A stretch of 19,039 nt of DNA from CAZPZZ01 sp964591245 (GCA_964591245.1 CAZPZZ010000077.1:1-19039); one strand, 5' to 3'. Counted from the stretch's first letter, positions 9,112 through 16,552 are shown. The notes: a model not told the origin generated them from the sequence alone. Program-made: numbers and translations.

Positions 9112-9663
9112 CTAGGGTACGGATGTGCGGTTGTAGATCCGGACCCCGTGAGTCGGCCTGTCATTGGGGTTCGTGCCGTTTTCCGTGATGGTCAATATCG
9201 TGCCGTTGCTGGAGACGGAGAGCGTAACCCTGTTGACCACCGCGCCGAGTTTTTTCACAACAGCATGGACGGTACTGGAATCGACGAGTCGCCAGGAGAC
9301 CGCGTCACCGCCGTTACGGGTTCCGGTGCCTGGCATCGGATACTCACGTCCATCGATGGCCGCGGTTGAACCGTACGCATAGGGCTGTCCGACGTCATCG
9401 TGGCCTTCCACACGGAATACCATACCGTTGTCTGGTGCAGCTGCGTAGGTTCGTCTTTCGTCTTGCGGTAATTGAGCGTAGTCGATGACGGATCTGCTCG
9501 TGTCGAGGATCCAGGTGCCAAGAAGAGGATTCATTTCTGCCGATGAGGTTTGAGCCAGTGTTCCCGTCGAGAGCAACACGCCAAGTAGGCCGGCGGCTGT
9601 GGCGCGACGGAGGAGTTGTCTGCGAGTGCGCTGCCAGGCGGAAACGTGGAAGGCGGAAATCAT
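9112..9663 (-). CDS. Exported small lipocalin-like protein with Tat-type signal
   Basis: A 183-residue exported protein of unknown function. The N-terminus has a twin-arginine-like motif (TRRQLLRR at about 13-20) followed by a hydrophobic stretch and a cleavage-like TLAQ near 35-38. The mature part resembles a widespread small beta-rich family that opens with an LGTWILDTSRS-type motif (about 48-58). It continues with the YAYGSTAAIDGREYPMPGTG stretch and ends with KKLGAVVNRVTLSVSSNGTI and TENGTNPNDRP. Such proteins are annotated lipocalin-like or hypothetical; no enzyme residues are evident. The ATG overlaps the stop of the upstream haem-motif gene in ATGA and has AGGAAA about 5 nt before it, so the two are probably translated together. 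Its role is unknown; the pairing suggests it serves the same exported function as its partner. Confidence 0.75.
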   Translation of the reverse strand: MISAFHVSAWQRTRRQLLRRATAAGLLGVLLSTGTLAQTSSAEMNPLLGTWILDTSRSVIDYAQLPQDERRTYAAAPDNGMVFRVEGHDDVGQPYAYGSTAAIDGREYPMPGTGTRNGGDAVSWRLVDSSTVHAVVKKLGAVVNRVTLSVSSNGTILTITENGTNPNDRPTHGVRIYNRTSVP

Positions 9664-10745
9664 CTGGTTTCCTGGTGTTCGCTGGTAAGCGCAAGTACGG
9701 CATAGGCTGTCGCAGCGTCACGCATGAAGCGCCCAATGTTTGACGAAGGGTCACGGTGTTTGTTGAGTGACTGCGCTGGCCAACTTCCGTTGGCCGTGTC
9801 CTGGTTTTCTGAGAGCCATGTCAATGCATGGCTGAGTCCGGGGTGCGTGGATTCAATACCTGTCTGAAGCAGTACGAACGCAATCATGCCCGTTGCGTAT
9901 CCATCGCTCTCGGCCACACGTGGACTTCCCTCCCGAAGTTGGTAGGGGCCGAGTGAGGACAGGCTCCATCCTCCATCCGCGCGCTGTCGTGAGAACGTCC
10001 TCTCAATGGTTGCCACCTTGAACGCAGGTTCCAGTAGGTTGGGCAGACGTGAGGATGCCCAGAGCGCGGTCAGTTGGTTGAAGAGATTCTGCTTGTTATG
10101 GTGCTCGGTCAGATAGTGGGTCAATCGAGAGAGCCGGTCGGTATTCGCGGGTTCGTGGGCGTAACCTTCCGGTGCTGTGCCGATGGCCACCGCGGCCAGC
10201 GCGGCACCGTAGTACGGGCCTCCGTCTTCTTCCCATGGTTCGAGGTTGGCGTGTAGCCAAGGCCATGCGCCCGTCTGTTTTCCGTGTTCCAACTGCATCT
10301 TCCAGAGGTGCTCGAAGGCGAGACGGGTGTCGCTGTTCAGCCGAGCCTCTTGAGCGTCATGGCTTGCCAGAACCAGACTATTGAGAATGGCTTCAGACCC
10401 TTTGGACTCGATCCGTTCGGGGGCCACGTCTTCCCACAGCTTGACCCGGCGCCGGACGTTCTCCAGTAGGGCGTTCTCCTGGGGGACCGGAGCGGTCTCG
10501 TCGCTGACGACGCGAAGCGCTGAACGTGACAACGCATAGGGAACGGCGGTGTGACAGGAAATGCAGAATGTCCCGCGTTCGCGCTGTGCCGGCTCCCAGT
10601 GCATCCACCACTCTTGGCGGTCATCGAGGTAGGTTGCGGCAGCCGTGGCATCCCAATCAAGATGTGTCGTGGTCTGGGCGGCTCCAGGACTCGGCATGAG
10701 GCTTATTCCCAGAATCACGGTCGTCAGCGTGAAGTGTTTCGTCAT
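9660..10745 (-). CDS. Exported cyclase-fold protein with c-type haem motif
   Basis: A 361-residue secreted protein combining a haem attachment motif with prenyltransferase/squalene-cyclase-type repeats. ATG 10745 is chosen because GGAGG lies 9 nt upstream and a signal peptide follows at once (hydrophobic run ending PGAAQ near residue 24). FCISCHTAVPYALSR at 60-74 contains one CxxCH (61-65), typical of covalent haem c. The rest looks like an alpha-toroid with QW-type repeats: QTGAW (about 157-161), QRADGGW (254-260) and QDTANGSW (315-322), then SDGYATGMIAFVLL. No DxDD cyclase acid motif is visible, so hopene-cyclase activity is unlikely. Periplasmic location is inferred from the signal and haem motif. 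A longer frame up to 10835 lacks a ribosome site. Proteins of this type occur in Acidobacteriota and Planctomycetota with no established role. Confidence 0.8.
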   Translation of the reverse strand: MTKHFTLTTVILGISLMPSPGAAQTTTHLDWDATAAATYLDDRQEWWMHWEPAQRERGTFCISCHTAVPYALSRSALRVVSDETAPVPQENALLENVRRRVKLWEDVAPERIESKGSEAILNSLVLASHDAQEARLNSDTRLAFEHLWKMQLEHGKQTGAWPWLHANLEPWEEDGGPYYGAALAAVAIGTAPEGYAHEPANTDRLSRLTHYLTEHHNKQNLFNQLTALWASSRLPNLLEPAFKVATIERTFSRQRADGGWSLSSLGPYQLREGSPRVAESDGYATGMIAFVLLQTGIESTHPGLSHALTWLSENQDTANGSWPAQSLNKHRDPSSNIGRFMRDAATAYAVLALTSEHQETR

Positions 10746-10822
10746 GTTCAGTGACCTCCGCTTTCGGTCGAACGCTGCGCGCGAACATCCCCGCGTCCGA
10801 GGCCTGCGCCGAAGTGCATCGA

Positions 10823-10835
10823 GTGGTTGTACCAC
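10823..10835. promoter_or_regulatory. Inverted repeat in divergent intergenic region
   Basis: GTGGT TGT ACCAC (5-bp arms) lies in the 207-nt space between the divergent haem-motif gene (start 10745) and VOC gene (start 10953). It is followed by an overlapping ACCA-CAAA-TGGT half-palindrome. A shared operator here is conceivable, but the arms are short and no clear -35/-10 pair could be fixed next to it. Confidence 0.25.
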
Positions 10836-10952
10836 AAATGGTCTCGTCGCGCCGGCGGAGACTGCTTTCCAGGAGACTTTGCGCGTACCCTATTACTTGG
10901 TAGGTATGAGAGTAGGCATGCGGATTTTGATTGTGAAGAGGAGAAGGACGCG

Positions 10953-11456
10953 ATGAAACACTCAATCGAGAAACTCGTCGAGCAGTTCGAAGCGCGAACG
11001 CTGACGCGTCGGCAATTGGTCGCATCCCTGACGGCGTTGGTGAGCGCGGGGGCGGTATCGCCCGTGGCAGCCCAGGCCGGCCGGCAGGTCGCTCAGGGGC
11101 GTACTATCAACCACGTCTCGTTGGCTGTGTCAGATGTCGAGGCTTCAGCCGAGTTCTACCAGTCGCTGCTTGGGCTCGAGGTGGTGAGTCGGCCGCCAAA
11201 CGGTGGAATCAATCTGGGGTTATCCGATGGGTTTCTGGGCGTCTACGACATTCCTGATCCGGGGCGAGTCCATCACTTCTGTATCGGGGTCGATAATTTC
11301 GATGCCGACCGAATCAAGCAGCGGTTCGATGATGTTGGGTGGGAGGCGCGGGTGAGTCGGGACCCCGCAGCTCGTACGAGTGGCGGTGACCAATTGTATT
11401 TTTCAGATCCGAATGGGACCCTGGTCCAGCTGGGGCACAACGGCTATCAGGGATGA
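10953..11456 (+). CDS. Exported VOC-family (glyoxalase-fold) protein
   Basis: A 167-residue vicinal-oxygen-chelate protein with an export signal. ATG 10953 is chosen for the purine-rich site (AGGAGAAGGA, ending about 4 nt before). A signal starts at once, with a twin-arginine-type LTRRQLVASL (17-26), a hydrophobic run and PVAAQA near 37-42. The VOC core follows: INHVSLAVSDVEASAEFYQ (52-70), VHHFCIGVDNFD (about 106-117) and LYFSDPNGTLVQLG (148-161). His54, His108 and Gln159 occupy the usual metal-ligand positions, with Gln where many members have Glu. The family includes glyoxalases, ring-cleaving dioxygenases and resistance proteins; which applies cannot be told. It is transcribed divergently from the haem-motif pair. 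Export of a VOC protein through Tat is less common than the cytoplasmic form. Confidence 0.85.
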   Translation: MKHSIEKLVEQFEARTLTRRQLVASLTALVSAGAVSPVAAQAGRQVAQGRTINHVSLAVSDVEASAEFYQSLLGLEVVSRPPNGGINLGLSDGFLGVYDIPDPGRVHHFCIGVDNFDADRIKQRFDDVGWEARVSRDPAARTSGGDQLYFSDPNGTLVQLGHNGYQG

Positions 11457-11481
11457 GCGTGTAGGCATGAGGGACAGGGGA

Positions 11482-11518
11482 GTTCTGCTGAGGATATCCC
11501 TGTGGCCCTCAGCAGAAC
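11482..11518. terminator. Strong hairpin between convergent genes, probable bidirectional terminator
   Basis: GTTCTGCTGAGG (11482-11493) and CCTCAGCAGAAC (11507-11518) form a perfect 12-bp stem with a 13-nt loop. The structure lies 25 nt after the VOC stop and 81 nt beyond the end of the convergent PQQ dehydrogenase gene. A stem this long placed exactly between convergent genes fits a two-way transcription stop. There is only a short TTT a few bases after the stem on the plus strand, so it is not a classical intrinsic terminator; it may stabilise 3' ends instead. Confidence 0.6.
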
Positions 11519-11599
11519 GCGTCAGTTTGTGCCCTTCCCGCGCCAGCGCTATGGAAGACTCCGGCGTCTCTCTTGTTGTGGGGGCTGTTCCGCAGCAGT

Positions 11600-13243
11600 C
11601 TATTCCCGCAGCGCGAACACGTAGAGGGAGTGACCTGCGGCAACAGCCACCCGTTGTTTTCCGTCGACCATATAGCTCATCGGGCCGTTGGCGATCATGC
11701 CCCCGAGAGTTTTTCGCCAGAGTACGTCACCGGTTTCGGCATTCAGAATGTGGAAGTAGCCTTCCCGGTTGCCGGTAAAGAGTAGGTTTGAGGCTGACGT
11801 TAAAATGCCGCTGCTGGTCACGTCGGTCATCGGGACCCGCCAGCGTTGCTGGCCGTTACGTGGGTCGATAGCGATTACTGCACCACCTCCGGCCGCGTCC
11901 GTCCATGTATTGATGTGGCCTCTTCTCAGACCTGGGACGTTGGCTCCGGCTCCAAAAGGATTGGCCGGTCGACCACCGAGGAACACGCGGCCAGATTGAT
12001 ACTCCTGTTCCGAAGCCTCGAATACCGAACCGTAGGCTTCCCACGCCGAGACATAGAAGAGCCCAGTTTCCGGACTGTAGGAGGGAGAGTACCAGTTGGT
12101 ACCACCCTGGACCCCTGGAAATGTTGTGGCGCCAGGAGGCTGCGGTGTTTGTACTGGGCGGCCACTGTCGTCGAGACCGCTGGCCCAGTTGACCGGCACG
12201 AAATTGGTGCCATTCAAGAACCGTCCGTTTTCGCGGTCGAGTACATAGAAGAACCCGTTGCGATTTGCCCAGAGCATGAGTTTCAGCGTGCCCCCGTTGC
12301 CATCAGGGGCGTCGATAAGTACGGGGATCTGCACTGAATCGTAGTCATAGGGATCGTTCGGCGTGAACTGGAAATACCACTCCAGTTCGCCCGTGTCTGG
12401 ATCCAGCGCTACGACCGAGTCCGAGTAGAGGTTGTCCCCGGGACGCTGTGCGGGGTTCCAGTCTGGCCCAGGATTACCGATCCCCCAGTAGGTGAGATCG
12501 AGATCTGGATCATAGGAACCGGTGAGCCATGCTGATGCCCCACCCGTCATCCAGGCATCGTTTTCCCAGGTTTCGTGTCCAGGGTCGCCCGGGCCGGGGA
12601 TGGTGTAGAACCGCCATGCCTGCTCACCCGTGGCCGCATCGTAGGCATCGATGTAGCCGCGGATGCCGTATTCACCACCGGCGACACCCACGATGACCTT
12701 GTCCTTGATGACAAGTGGCGCCAGCGTGAGCGCGTAGCCCTGGGTCGGGTCGGCGACGGTTGTACTCCACAGGGGCTTGCCGGCGATCGCATCGATGGCA
12801 ATGAGCTTGCCGTCGATGGTGGCAAGGAACAGCGTGTTGTCTAGGATGGCGAGCCCTCGATTCACGGCGCCACAGCAGGGACGCGCGTCCGGTGACGGCG
12901 TGTATTCGTATTCCCAGAAGACGCTGCCACGTTTGGCATCCAGTGCAACGACAGTATTAACGGGCTCTGTCAGATACATGATCCCGTCGACGACTAGTGG
13001 AGTTGCCTGGAATGCTTCCAGGGAGCTGGCTTGAAACACCCAGGACAGCTCAAGCTGATCGACGTTCTCTGGTGTGATTTCATCGAGCTTTGTATGGCGG
13101 TTGCTGGAATACGTGCCCGAGTAGGTGAGCCAGTTGTGCGGCTCTTCGTCCGCATTCAGCAGCCGCTCGAACGTCACCTGAGCCGAGGTGCCGCCTGGGA
13201 GCAGCGAGACGATCGCGAAGGCGAGCAGTAGTCGTCCTGTCAT
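11600..13243 (-). CDS. PQQ-dependent alcohol dehydrogenase, lanthanide-type signature
   Basis: Periplasmic quinoprotein dehydrogenase (methanol/ethanol dehydrogenase family) that oxidises an alcohol or aldehyde with PQQ and passes electrons to a cytochrome c. It has 547 residues, with a signal peptide ending TSAQ near 22 and repeated propeller tryptophan motifs (for example LDAKRGSVFWEY, DAYDAATGEQAWRF, NAETGDVLWRKT). Vicinal Cys123-Cys124 (RPCCGA) matches the disulfide over PQQ. Glu191 (GGEYG) and Asn257 (GIGNPGP) match metal ligands, and Asp300 (NDPYDYD) the catalytic base. Asp302, two residues on, is the residue associated with lanthanide-dependent enzymes such as XoxF. There is no fused cytochrome domain, so it is not a type II quinohaemoprotein. 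The ATG overlaps the stop of the upstream cytochrome in ATGA, with AAAGGGA about 6 nt before it. The substrate is unknown. Confidence 0.93.
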   Translation of the reverse strand: MTGRLLLAFAIVSLLPGGTSAQVTFERLLNADEEPHNWLTYSGTYSSNRHTKLDEITPENVDQLELSWVFQASSLEAFQATPLVVDGIMYLTEPVNTVVALDAKRGSVFWEYEYTPSPDARPCCGAVNRGLAILDNTLFLATIDGKLIAIDAIAGKPLWSTTVADPTQGYALTLAPLVIKDKVIVGVAGGEYGIRGYIDAYDAATGEQAWRFYTIPGPGDPGHETWENDAWMTGGASAWLTGSYDPDLDLTYWGIGNPGPDWNPAQRPGDNLYSDSVVALDPDTGELEWYFQFTPNDPYDYDSVQIPVLIDAPDGNGGTLKLMLWANRNGFFYVLDRENGRFLNGTNFVPVNWASGLDDSGRPVQTPQPPGATTFPGVQGGTNWYSPSYSPETGLFYVSAWEAYGSVFEASEQEYQSGRVFLGGRPANPFGAGANVPGLRRGHINTWTDAAGGGAVIAIDPRNGQQRWRVPMTDVTSSGILTSASNLLFTGNREGYFHILNAETGDVLWRKTLGGMIANGPMSYMVDGKQRVAVAAGHSLYVFALRE

Positions 13244-14109
13244 TGAATTCCCTTTAACGTCAACAGATAGGCAAGGACGTCTGCGACCTCTTGTTCGTCG
13301 AGGACGTCAGTCGCCGGCGGCATCGGCGATTCGATCACCGCCGTCAATTCGCGGAGTTCGGCCTTGTCGAGCGATCGTAGCCGCTCGTCCTGGTCGATGA
13401 GCTGGATAGTATAGGTGTCTTCGTTGAGTCGGCGGCCGTTCAGCATGGTGCCGTCGGAGAGCACGGCGCGGACAGGGCGGTTGACCGAAAGCATCGATCC
13501 GGTGGGGTCCAGGAGCGCGTCCTGCAGTGTGGCCGCTGTCCGTATCGCGCCGATATCCGTGAGGTCTGGCGCCGTGCGTGGTCCCTCTCCGGCGACCCGG
13601 TGGCAAGAGCTACACGCCCCTCTTCCACTGAACAGGGCCGATCCACGAGAGGCATCACCCACGGTGACCGCGCTTAGATCCACGTCTCGCATTGTTCGGA
13701 GATACGAGACGAGGCCGGTGAGCTCGGCAGAGGAGAAATCATTCGGCGGCATCGCCGTTCCTGGAATCCCTCGCCGAATCAAGGTCATCAGCTCGGGGTC
13801 GGACGCCGCTCTGGCGTACTCGCCGGCGCGTAGGTCGACGCCGGCGACTTCATCGCCGGCCTCCCCGTGACATCTCGTGCAGTTGCTGGAGTACAGCCGA
13901 GCGCCATACTCGATGTCAGCTTGCTCATATTGACCGGCGTGGTCTTGGCCGAAAGCCATCGGGCACGCGATCCCGATTGAGAGCAGGCTGCCGAGACTCC
14001 ACACGAGGGCGTGTCGGTATGAGGTGAGTCTTTTCCGCAACGATGTTGTCGATCCACACATGTTCGGTGTCATCCGTTTCTTGCAGACCATGACGCTGGT
14101 CTTGGACAT
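13240..14109 (-). CDS. Exported di-haem-type c cytochrome, dehydrogenase partner
   Basis: Secreted c-type cytochrome, probably the electron acceptor for the PQQ dehydrogenase it overlaps. The frame from 14109 gives 289 residues. The signal segment is near 32-54 (LVWSLGSLLSIGIACPMAFG), so a shorter start at ATG 14073 or 14061 is plausible; none has a good ribosome site. A first cytochrome c domain has CTRCH (77-81) with axial-Met candidate Met120 (GTAMPP). A second has CSSCH (166-170) and then a segment like the planctomycete-type putative haem-binding domain. That segment reads VRAVLSDGTMLNGRRL, then a stretch rich in Asp and Leu, then SPMPPATDVLDEQEVADVLAYL, with Met263 as candidate ligand. 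The ATGA overlap with the dehydrogenase gene supports a shared complex or chain. Two haems are inferred from the motifs. Confidence 0.9.
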   Translation of the reverse strand: MSKTSVMVCKKRMTPNMCGSTTSLRKRLTSYRHALVWSLGSLLSIGIACPMAFGQDHAGQYEQADIEYGARLYSSNCTRCHGEAGDEVAGVDLRAGEYARAASDPELMTLIRRGIPGTAMPPNDFSSAELTGLVSYLRTMRDVDLSAVTVGDASRGSALFSGRGACSSCHRVAGEGPRTAPDLTDIGAIRTAATLQDALLDPTGSMLSVNRPVRAVLSDGTMLNGRRLNEDTYTIQLIDQDERLRSLDKAELRELTAVIESPMPPATDVLDEQEVADVLAYLLTLKGIQ

Positions 14110-14174
14110 GTCAAACGTGAGATTAGTTCAGTCTGTCGGTTGCGGTCGTAGGTTGTCAATTGTTCTCAGAGTTC

Positions 14175-14681
14175 TTACTTCAGGGGTAGCCGATTGTCGG
14201 GGTCCGGACGGAAGATGAGGTATTCGATGTCGGTCTGTAGATCACTCCACCAATGGGGTGTGTGGCCAGGGATGATCACGACGTCTCCTTTGGTTACGAG
14301 TCGGGACACGCCGCCTTCAATGCCTGCACCCCGCACGCTGGTGCCATTTGGCACACGGACCGGGTCGATGAGTTCACCGCCGGTGACAAGCGTGGCAACG
14401 CCTTCGACCATGTAATAAATCTCGGTCGTATTGACTTGATGCAGATTGGCGCCGCCGAGTGGTTCTTTCGGGCGAAATACGCCATACACGCCCACCTGGT
14501 AATCACCGGTTACTTCGACGACCCGAATCGGCCGGTCACTTACGGCATCGCGGGGGAGTGCATTGATGAACGCTTGAATGTCGGCTGCCGTGACGTCGGT
14601 GGCGACGGGGGGCGCTTGACCTTGCGCCGCAATGGGAGTGGCCAGCGCTGCCAGCAGTACTATGAGGTAGGGGCGTAACAT
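14175..14681 (-). CDS. Exported cupin-domain protein
   Basis: A 168-residue secreted single-domain cupin. ATG 14681 is chosen for GAGGAG 6 nt upstream and the immediate signal peptide (LIVLLAALATPIAAQ, ending near 20); a longer frame from 14777 has neither. The first cupin motif is LHQVNTTEIYYMVEG (80-94) with His81 and Glu87, but the second His of the usual HxH pair is not there. The second motif is GDVVIIPGHTPHWW (132-145) with His140 and His143. Cupins include dioxygenases, isomerases and sugar-binding proteins; the degenerate metal site leaves the activity open. It lies 65 nt upstream of the cytochrome/PQQ dehydrogenase pair on the same strand and probably heads that operon. A role tied to the dehydrogenase's substrate or product is possible but unproven. 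Confidence 0.82.
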   Translation of the reverse strand: MLRPYLIVLLAALATPIAAQGQAPPVATDVTAADIQAFINALPRDAVSDRPIRVVEVTGDYQVGVYGVFRPKEPLGGANLHQVNTTEIYYMVEGVATLVTGGELIDPVRVPNGTSVRGAGIEGGVSRLVTKGDVVIIPGHTPHWWSDLQTDIEYLIFRPDPDNRLPLK

Positions 14682-14798
14682 GTCGGTCTCCTCAGTCGCA
14701 TGGGTTCCGTCTCGTGCGAAATTATGGCGGTAGGCTGCCAGGTGTTCAAGTAGGACGGTGGGAAGTGCAACCACCAAGGTGACTCGCTGCGCGGCCCA

Positions 14799-15179
14799 GT
14801 GTTAAGGTGTGCGGAAGGCGGGCGGCCCTTTCCGTCGAAGGTGATTCCGCAGTGGCATGGAGAATCACGTGGGCGTTGGGAAGAGGATACCTGGGGCAAC
14901 GAGACCACCGGGTACGCACCCGAGGGGGCCTTCCGTGGCGTATCGGCTGGGATTCGCGTCGTGGAATGGTTGACGAGAGTGGGGCCCGAGACGGTGGAAT
15001 TCGAGATTGCCACCGACGATCCAGCGGCGAGGGAGAGCCCATGGACGCTGATGTTCTCGATGAAGAAGACAGAGCAGCCCATGTTTGAGTATGCCTGCCA
15101 TGAGGGGGACCATGGACTGGCCAACATCCTACGAAACGCTCGGCTCGAGGAGTTGGGCAAGATTGAGACCACACCCTGA
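14799..15179 (+). pseudogene. N-terminally truncated fragment of a secreted family
   Basis: The 126-codon frame (GTG start, no ribosome site) encodes only the C-terminal half of a protein type common in Acidobacteriota. The recognisable stretch runs from GRPFPSKVIPQW and ESRGRWEEDTW through AFRGVSAGIRVVEWLTRV, DDPAARESPWTL and FEYACHEGDHGLANILRNA. Family members normally have about 150 or more residues before this block, including a signal peptide. Upstream in the same frame a TAG occurs at 14751-14753 and nothing family-like is seen, so the 5' part is lost. It could still be translated with the downstream transporter, whose GTG lies 2 nt after its stop. A remnant is the best reading; a short functional form cannot be excluded. 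Confidence 0.6.
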
Positions 15180-15181
15180 CT

Positions 15182-16456
15182 GTGACGCCTTCTCCCGACG
15201 CTTCGGTACATCCACGCCGTTTCTGGGCGGCGTTCGGTCCCGGCCTACTCTGGGCGGCAACAGCCATCGGTGTGTCACACCTGGTCCAGTCGACGCGCGC
15301 GGGGGCAGTCTCGGGGTTCGGGTTGTCCGGGGTCATCCTGCTTGCGCTCCTGCTCAAGTACCCGTTTTTTGAGTACGGGCCACGGTACGCCGCAGCGACT
15401 GGTTCCAGTCTTGTGGAAGGTTATGCGCGGATCGGTCGCTGGGCGCTGTGGCTCTACCTTGCAATTACACTGCTGACCGCCGGCATTATCCAGTCGGCGG
15501 TCGTCATGTTCACCGCGTATCTGGTTGGCTTTGCCTTTGGGCTGGACTGGACTCTGCCCGTACTGGCTGGATGTGTGATGACGCCCGGAGTCCTGCTGCT
15601 GTGGCGTACCAGGTTTCGTGGGCTTGACCTCACGATCAAGGCGGTGCTCTTCGCGTTGGCGGTCTGCACGCTGGTGGCCGCGGCGGTCAGTTTTCCACGG
15701 GTGGAGTTGTCAACCGTTGGACTCTGGCCGGCCGGAGTAGGCGGGACGGTCTCGTTCGCGTTTTTGTTGGCCCTGGCCGGGTGGATGCCCTCTGCGATTG
15801 ATATCTCCGTGTGGAGTTCTCTGTGGACTCTGGCGAAAAACGAGACATCGGGTCAGCGTTGCTCCGTCGAGACGGCCCGCCAGGATTTCCTGGTCGGTTA
15901 CGTCGGAACCGCAATTTTGGCCTTTGCCTTTGTAACCCTGGGAGCAGGTGTGATGTACGGGGCTGGGGAGAGTTTTGCCTCGGCCGGACCAGCGTTTTCT
16001 ACCCAACTCGTGGATCTCTACAGCAGCGCGCTGGGGGAATGGATGCGTCCCATCGTCCTGGTGGCTGTGGTTACGACGATGTTCTCGACGACGTTGACGG
16101 TACTCGACGGAGGGCCGCGTGCGATCGAGCGGTCACTTCGGGTTTTGCGTTCTCAGGGAAAGAGCGGCGCGGTGGCGGCAGGTGGACCCATTTACTGGTG
16201 GAGCCTTGCCGGGTTGGTGAGCGTAACGTTGATGGTCATGGGCGCTTTCATTGGCAACCTGACGTCGATGGTTGATTTTGCCACCATTGTCTCGTTTCTC
16301 ACGAGCCCGGTGCTTGGCTACCTCAATCTTCGCGCGGTGACTTCCGATGAAATGCCGGAGTGCCATCGTCCTGGCCCCGCCATGCGCGTGTTCTCCTGGG
16401 TGGGGATGGTACTCATGGGGGGCACTGGGGTGTTTTATCTCGTCTCTCTCCTGTAG
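15182..16456 (+). CDS. Nramp-fold transporter lacking canonical metal ligands
   Basis: Inner-membrane transporter of the Nramp (LeuT-fold) superfamily, 424 residues with about 11 hydrophobic segments. The start opens RRFWAAFGPGLLWAATAIGVSH, typical of this superfamily. In true Nramp proteins the first membrane segment carries DPGN and the sixth carries MPH. Here the equivalent positions read IGVS (29-32) and MPS (202-204). The Asp, Asn and His that bind Mn/Fe are therefore missing and only the Met remains. Such divergent members are annotated as Nramp-related and may carry another ion or none known. The GTG start at 15182 lies 2 nt after the truncated fragment, with a weak ribosome site. It stands between the redox cluster and the intact DUF5916 gene. 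Calling it a Mn/Fe transporter would be unsafe. Confidence 0.85.
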   Translation: MTPSPDASVHPRRFWAAFGPGLLWAATAIGVSHLVQSTRAGAVSGFGLSGVILLALLLKYPFFEYGPRYAAATGSSLVEGYARIGRWALWLYLAITLLTAGIIQSAVVMFTAYLVGFAFGLDWTLPVLAGCVMTPGVLLLWRTRFRGLDLTIKAVLFALAVCTLVAAAVSFPRVELSTVGLWPAGVGGTVSFAFLLALAGWMPSAIDISVWSSLWTLAKNETSGQRCSVETARQDFLVGYVGTAILAFAFVTLGAGVMYGAGESFASAGPAFSTQLVDLYSSALGEWMRPIVLVAVVTTMFSTTLTVLDGGPRAIERSLRVLRSQGKSGAVAAGGPIYWWSLAGLVSVTLMVMGAFIGNLTSMVDFATIVSFLTSPVLGYLNLRAVTSDEMPECHRPGPAMRVFSWVGMVLMGGTGVFYLVSLL

Positions 16457-16530
16457 GGGACGGGTGAGATGACAGGGCTGGCGAACTGCGTTTCGGTCGC
16501 GGGAAGTTCAGAGGTGTACGCGGGGTCTGT

Positions 16531-16552
16531 CTCAGGTCTTTGAGGTTTTATT
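16531..16552 (+). terminator. Weak terminator candidate after transporter gene
   Basis: CTCA GGTCTT TGAG is a 4-bp stem followed by GTTTTATT, about 75 nt after the transporter stop. It reaches the end of the convergent DUF5916 gene. The short stem makes it a low-confidence call. Confidence 0.25.

Noticed and set aside
9660..10745. Squalene-hopene cyclase call
   Set aside because: The fold repeats are present, but the length is about half, the DxDD acid motif is not visible and a haem motif is present, so cyclase activity is not supported.
10746..10835. Thirty-codon N-terminal extension of the haem-motif protein
   Set aside because: It is Arg-rich, precedes a good signal peptide and a clear GGAGG site at the shorter start, and lies in the divergent promoter region.
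14682..14800. Insertion-sequence scar explaining the truncated fragment
   Set aside because: No terminal inverted repeats, target-site duplication or transposase remnant could be seen.
15182..16456. Mn/Fe transporter (MntH) call
   Set aside because: Key metal-binding residues of both Nramp motifs are missing.
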